DNA of 9,357 nucleotides, taken from the NCBI GenBank assembly GCA_030636065.1, contig DAOVXR010000043.1:1-9357 (forward strand). Direction: 5' to 3'. Made by a program: the position numbers and the translations under genes. This document shows positions 7,701-9,357 of the stretch, one piece after another (the stretch's first letter is position 1; each line of letters starts with the position of its first letter). Origin of the DNA: Sedimentisphaerales bacterium. GTDB lineage: Bacteria > Planctomycetota > Phycisphaerae > Sedimentisphaerales > SM23-30. The notes beneath the pieces were generated by a model that was not told the DNA's origin, made no database searches, and was given only the letters and a program-made list of their open reading frames with translations.

Positions 7701-8816
7701 TTCCTGTCCCTCATCAGCTATTGCCTGAACATAGAGCCGGTCGCCAACATTAAATTCTGTGCCTACATTAAACGTCCTGCTGACAGAATTACCGCTGACG
7801 CTGTCTGTTGCAATAACTGTACTGTTGAGATACCACTTAACCTGGCTGGTTGTCAGTTCATTCCAATCAATCGTCGCGGTAAACTGCTGATTCAGCGAAA
7901 CACCGTCAAGAAAATATGCCTGTTTGCTCTGGCTACAATACTGACTGGAAATACTCGTTATTATTGGATCATCACCAGTATCACGATTGTCAATCGTAAA
8001 GATATTCGATTCACATTGTGATGAACTAGAAGTGTCAATTCTAAAAGTCATCGCTCCATCCCGATTGGTTAAAGTATCTACGTTTTCTCCTCCTGGTCCG
8101 CTATTCCATACCCAAACACCTATCCAATCCCCTTGCGAAAGCGTAAATTCTAAAGGCAGCAAACTATAAAGACAGGAAAATAGTTCGTTAAGTTCATAAT
8201 AATAACCTCCTGCAGGCCCCTTGCAATCAATGAATGGATGACCGATTCCTCCTGATGATCCAGTGATACTTATACAGTCGCCAGCGTAAGCACCCCACCC
8301 CGGTTTTGGCTCATTTAACGGCCAATTCGTAAAATAACCAGAAACGTAAGAAATTTGAACAGTACAAGATGTTGGCAAATTATTGATAATCAATGGGTTG
8401 CTATAAGCGTTATTTCCATTAACTGAATATGTTCCGAAATATGTACAATCACCAACTATCGCACCAACCATTACTTTATAATTCGTGCCAAAACCACCAA
8501 GTATATCTGTTTTACTGTTCCAGATGATATGGCGACGACCTAAGCTGATTCCCGCACCAATATTACCGCTCAGGTCAGTCGCCGCTACATTCCAACTATT
8601 GCCGCCATCATCGCTGACTTCAATACTGACCGTGCAATCATCGCCATCAGCATCGCCCAATGTATAATAGACATCTACAATTCCGCTGCCGTCCGTCCGC
8701 TGGTTGGCCGTAACATTGCTGACCACCGGGGCCGAATTGGCCCATGCCGATACTCCGCCAAACAGCATAATCATAACCATTGCAATAATAAGCATTTGTG
8801 TCATCTTCTTCATCAT
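4779..8816 (-). CDS. Large exported multidomain protein: Ig-like, BNR-like propeller, CARDB-like, dockerin-type tail
   Basis: With the start at 8816 the product has 1345 residues; numbering below follows that start. A signal peptide covers 1-26 (hydrophobic run, then 'VSAWA', cut before NSAPVV). Residues 28-120 are an Ig-like module typical of planctomycete exported proteins, with an Asp-box-like S68-W75. Residues 122-261 are an unassigned aromatic, Cys-containing region that interrupts this module: its last strand, 'CESNIFTIDNR', reappears at 268-278. Residues 283-387 are a second Ig-like domain. Residues 391-641 are beta-rich and unassigned, with a CLAC motif at 569-572. Residues 671-1050 are a propeller-like region with BNR/sialidase-type blades, including Asp-box SIDDGGGW at 720-727. 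Two CARDB-like domains span about 1059-1169 and 1173-1281. A dockerin-type pair of repeats at 1287-1340 ends in 'FAEFATAWLE'; its Ca loops keep only part of the ligands. A role in surface attachment or glycan/protein binding is inferred. No catalytic residues were recognised. The reading frame is open to a TTG at 8871-8873, but AGGAGA at 8821-8826 favours the paired ATGs at 8816 and 8813. Confidence 0.9.
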   Translation of the reverse strand: MMKKMTQMLIIAMVMIMLFGGVSAWANSAPVVSNVTANQRTDGSGIVDVYYTLGDADGDDCTVSIEVSDDGGNSWNVAATDLSGNIGAGISLGRRHIIWNSKTDILGGFGTNYKVMVGAIVGDCTYFGTYSVNGNNAYSNPLIINNLPTSCTVQISYVSGYFTNWPLNEPKPGWGAYAGDCISITGSSGGIGHPFIDCKGPAGGYYYELNELFSCLYSLLPLEFTLSQGDWIGVWVWNSGPGGENVDTLTNRDGAMTFRIDTSSSSQCESNIFTIDNRDTGDDPIITSISSQYCSQSKQAYFLDGVSLNQQFTATIDWNELTTSQVKWYLNSTVIATDSVSGNSVSRTFNVGTEFNVGDRLYVQAIADEGQESVKVRADFEIVSPPPGLMAGILSFQNGKYKSFPFNIGFPELKKDAPPLTDKNKIAEIAQVDWKSIIEVTAETDLNGHTKITAGSDYISLSKDDFKISNISVGGNLKVVLTYDYSSGQWTPGGGFDLAVSGKYKALPTYVVFMVGFIPVPTYYRFAVDASVSANCRFTDGSADNPVFFGEVPVNGGVEGMAGAGIADCLACEGFLRGGLNFEFQLPEEPYLKDWYLSLTGGIRIVLLLYKHENPFLFYRWPEEEGAMAFGVKAMAVENFEPMSRDYLTGDYAQWHGGINMMKLMDIQPLDAGGTETTLQTNIFGQSNAIITVSGSTKCLVWLYDEPSRNSLDRTMLVYSIDDGGGWSDPCAIDDNGTADAVPALAVDASGNFVCVWANAAQLIPDGTDLAGFADKLDIQMAIYDIGTDTWTSETVTSASALDYNPKVACDDSNNITVAWTHDDNNDMLAENPPVSNTVLARTKTGSGWETIQTLATVSGLVKYTDTEADSANSYIVYCLDSDSDLETDEDNELYYMDNTGGSWSTPIQLTSDPIADVNPQLVKTSTDMMLLWAKGGKIVSTTDITGMTGITDVVAQEGSSGQRSFVAAVSPTDNISVIWNDPSETGSDIYTATYDPTMAAWSDVVQITDNRDMERSISAAYSAGDTLEMAYNKVHIVEGDGLDVFGQVDLCTYEYQIGSDLTVTSDSITISDPNAIPSDTVTLQAIIANIGDTAIDNIPVAFYCGETADPANQIDQTQIISSALAAGDETVVSVSWTIPESDDPLNIIVVIDPELQIEDKDRQNNSASVAMFGANIAIENIVINDSGFGSNFYISADIVNTGFIPVSGDIECNLTAADDPNTILDSQSVAPLEPGQSHTITLTLLSEQVGYGYNQFQLTLDPCDVVAETAENDNVRNVLLNNTVPYDLVVDGIIDTFDLNELAGQWLDTTGGLTADIAPYGGDGTVDLADFAEFATAWLEDYNQ

Positions 8817-8820
8817 ATAA

Positions 8821-8826
8821 TCTCCT
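8821..8826 (-). promoter_or_regulatory. Ribosome-binding site that decides the start of the exported-protein gene
   Basis: AGGAGA here lies 5 bases (from AGGAG) before ATG at 8816 and 8 bases before the directly following ATG at 8813. The open frame extends upstream to a TTG at 8873, but that start would add 19 polar residues before the signal peptide, and the AGGAG at 8875-8879 is only about 3 bases from it. The site sits in TATCAGGAGATT, a 12-mer identical to the one before the sulfatase start (529-540). The second ATG (MKKMTQ) has the better spacing and may be the true start. Confidence 0.65.
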
Positions 8827-8902
8827 GATAAATGAGGTGTTTTAAGTCTCCATCCTTTGCTGACAAAATACAAATCTCCTGCTAATCGACAAACGAATCG
8901 TC

Positions 8903-8931
8903 ATTATACCACAGGCAGGCCCAAAAAACAA
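8903..8931 (-). promoter_or_regulatory. Candidate sigma-70-type promoter of the exported-protein gene
   Basis: A perfect TATAAT (8903-8908) lies 17 bp after TTGTTT (8926-8931) on the minus strand. It predicts transcription from about 8896 and a leader of about 80 bases before the ATG at 8816. The -35 box keeps only the TTG half of consensus. Its presence suggests that the gene is not simply read through from the adaptor gene. Confidence 0.5.
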
Positions 8932-8979
8932 GAGAAACCCCCTGAATCAGACAGTGTATCTTTATCCCTCCTTAGTTTT

Positions 8980-9048
8980 ATCCGCGTAACCCCGCGTAAT
9001 CTGCGTCAAAAAAGAAGAAGTCAGGAGTCAGAATCAAGGAGTGAGAAA
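8980..9048. repeat. Short degenerate repeats: ~9 bp CCGCGTAA units and ~7 bp TCAGGAG units
   Basis: On the plus strand 8981-9008 holds three tandem 9-10 bp units (TCCGCGTAA, CCCCGCGTAA, TCTGCGTCA). After a purine-rich link, 9021-9048 holds four related 7 bp units (TCAGGAG, TCAGAAT, CAAGGAG, TGAGAAA). Neither part has coding character. Such small interspersed repeats are typical of slipped-strand DNA between genes; no function can be assigned. Confidence 0.5.
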
Positions 9049-9083
9049 TCGTAAGTGGGTGCCTGTTTTACTCATCTATTCAT

Positions 9084-9136
9084 CCCCCCATATACCCTTA
9101 TACTCTTACACCCATTTACCCATCCACCCATTACCC
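9084..9136 (-). repeat. G-run repeat with a canonical G-quadruplex motif at the adaptor stop codon
   Basis: On the minus strand four GGG runs (9134-9136, 9127-9129, 9119-9121, 9111-9113) are separated by loops of 4, 5 and 5 bases, which meets the standard G3-loop(1-7) x4 rule. The first run includes the last base of the adaptor TAG. Two more G runs follow at 9095-9097 and 9084-9089. The spacing of 7-8 bp shows that this is also a short tandem repeat (GGGTAAAT-like). Folding could occur in the mRNA 3' end or in the displaced DNA strand. Confidence 0.6.
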
Positions 9137-9357
9137 TATGGGCATACCTTGTTACCTGGTTGAACATCCCGACTCAGGGTAATTACCTTTTCCCCTTCGC
9201 TAAGCCCATCGATTACCACGACCATGCCGTCAAACAGGCCATCTACTGCAATTTCCCGGCGACGGGCGGTAAGCGTCTCATCGACGATGAGTACCGAGTT
9301 TTTACCGTCGATATTGTGTAAGGCGTCGGATGGAATGACAATGGCCTGTTTAATATC
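9136..9357 (-). CDS. RND efflux periplasmic adaptor (membrane fusion protein, HlyD/AcrA-like), C-terminal part only
   Basis: The gene enters from the right edge in frame and ends at TAG 9136-9138; 73 codons are visible. The segment has the C-terminal signature of RND adaptors: a beta-barrel strand 'AIVIPSDAL' (residues 5-13 of the fragment), 'SVLIVDETLTARRREIAVDG' (21-40), and the membrane-proximal 'IDGLSEGEKVIT' (49-60), matching the family pattern in which a GLxxGDxV turn precedes the end. Adaptors bridge an RND pump and a TolC-like channel in the periplasm. The start, lipid anchor or signal and hairpin are outside the window. Its natural partner, the pump at 870-3995, is on the same strand but about 5.1 kb downstream, with the large exported-protein gene in between. 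A different pump encoded elsewhere cannot be excluded. Confidence 0.85.
   Translation of the reverse strand, partial: DIKQAIVIPSDALHNIDGKNSVLIVDETLTARRREIAVDGLFDGMVVVIDGLSEGEKVITLSRDVQPGNKVCP

Noticed and set aside
9055..9321. 88-codon plus-strand frame at the right edge
   Set aside because: It is antisense to the adaptor C-terminus and begins in the pyrimidine-rich microsatellite; the minus-strand frame matches a known family.

Overview
The window looks like a piece of a planctomycete chromosome, most likely class Phycisphaerae (Sedimentisphaerales-like). The signs are a large exported protein with a two-repeat dockerin-type tail ending in a 'FAEFATAWLE' motif, a second orphan tail of the same kind, a Tat-exported type I sulfatase with the 'VEDMSPHLSCYG' N-terminus seen in planctomycete N-sulfatase-like enzymes, and an N-terminal Ig-like module common in exported proteins of this phylum. 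This is recognition from motifs; no database search was possible. All intact genes lie on the minus strand.

Layout, left to right. Positions 1-521 hold the N-terminal third or so of a sulfatase, cut by the window edge, with its own promoter at 583-611. Positions 716-841 hold a start-less plus-strand relic of a dockerin-type tail. Positions 870-3995 encode a complete RND efflux pump of 1041 residues, with both TM4 aspartates and the TM10 lysine of the AcrB-type proton relay replaced by Asn. Positions 3996-4778 carry no intact gene: they hold a candidate pump promoter, a degenerate 20-21 bp tandem array (about 4108-4516) containing one long hairpin (4435-4487), and the remnant of a possible small lipoprotein reading frame (4483-4713). 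Positions 4779-8816 encode a multidomain exported protein of about 1345 residues (Ig-like, an apparently inserted module, Ig-like, a large unassigned beta-rich region, a BNR/Asp-box-like propeller, two CARDB-like domains, dockerin tail). Positions 8817-9135 hold its promoter and a patchwork of short repeats, including a G-quadruplex motif. Positions 9136-9357 are the last 73 codons of an RND membrane-fusion (adaptor) protein.

The adaptor at the right edge and the pump at 870-3995 are normally adjacent in one operon. Here the big exported protein and repeat-rich DNA on both of its sides lie between them. Either an islet was inserted into an adaptor-pump operon, or the exported protein became part of the cluster. 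Candidate promoters before the exported-protein gene and before the pump suggest each now has its own transcript. The most unusual points are the pump without the usual proton-relay residues, the interrupted operon, the 20-21 bp array and hairpin, and the nested domain layout of the exported protein.
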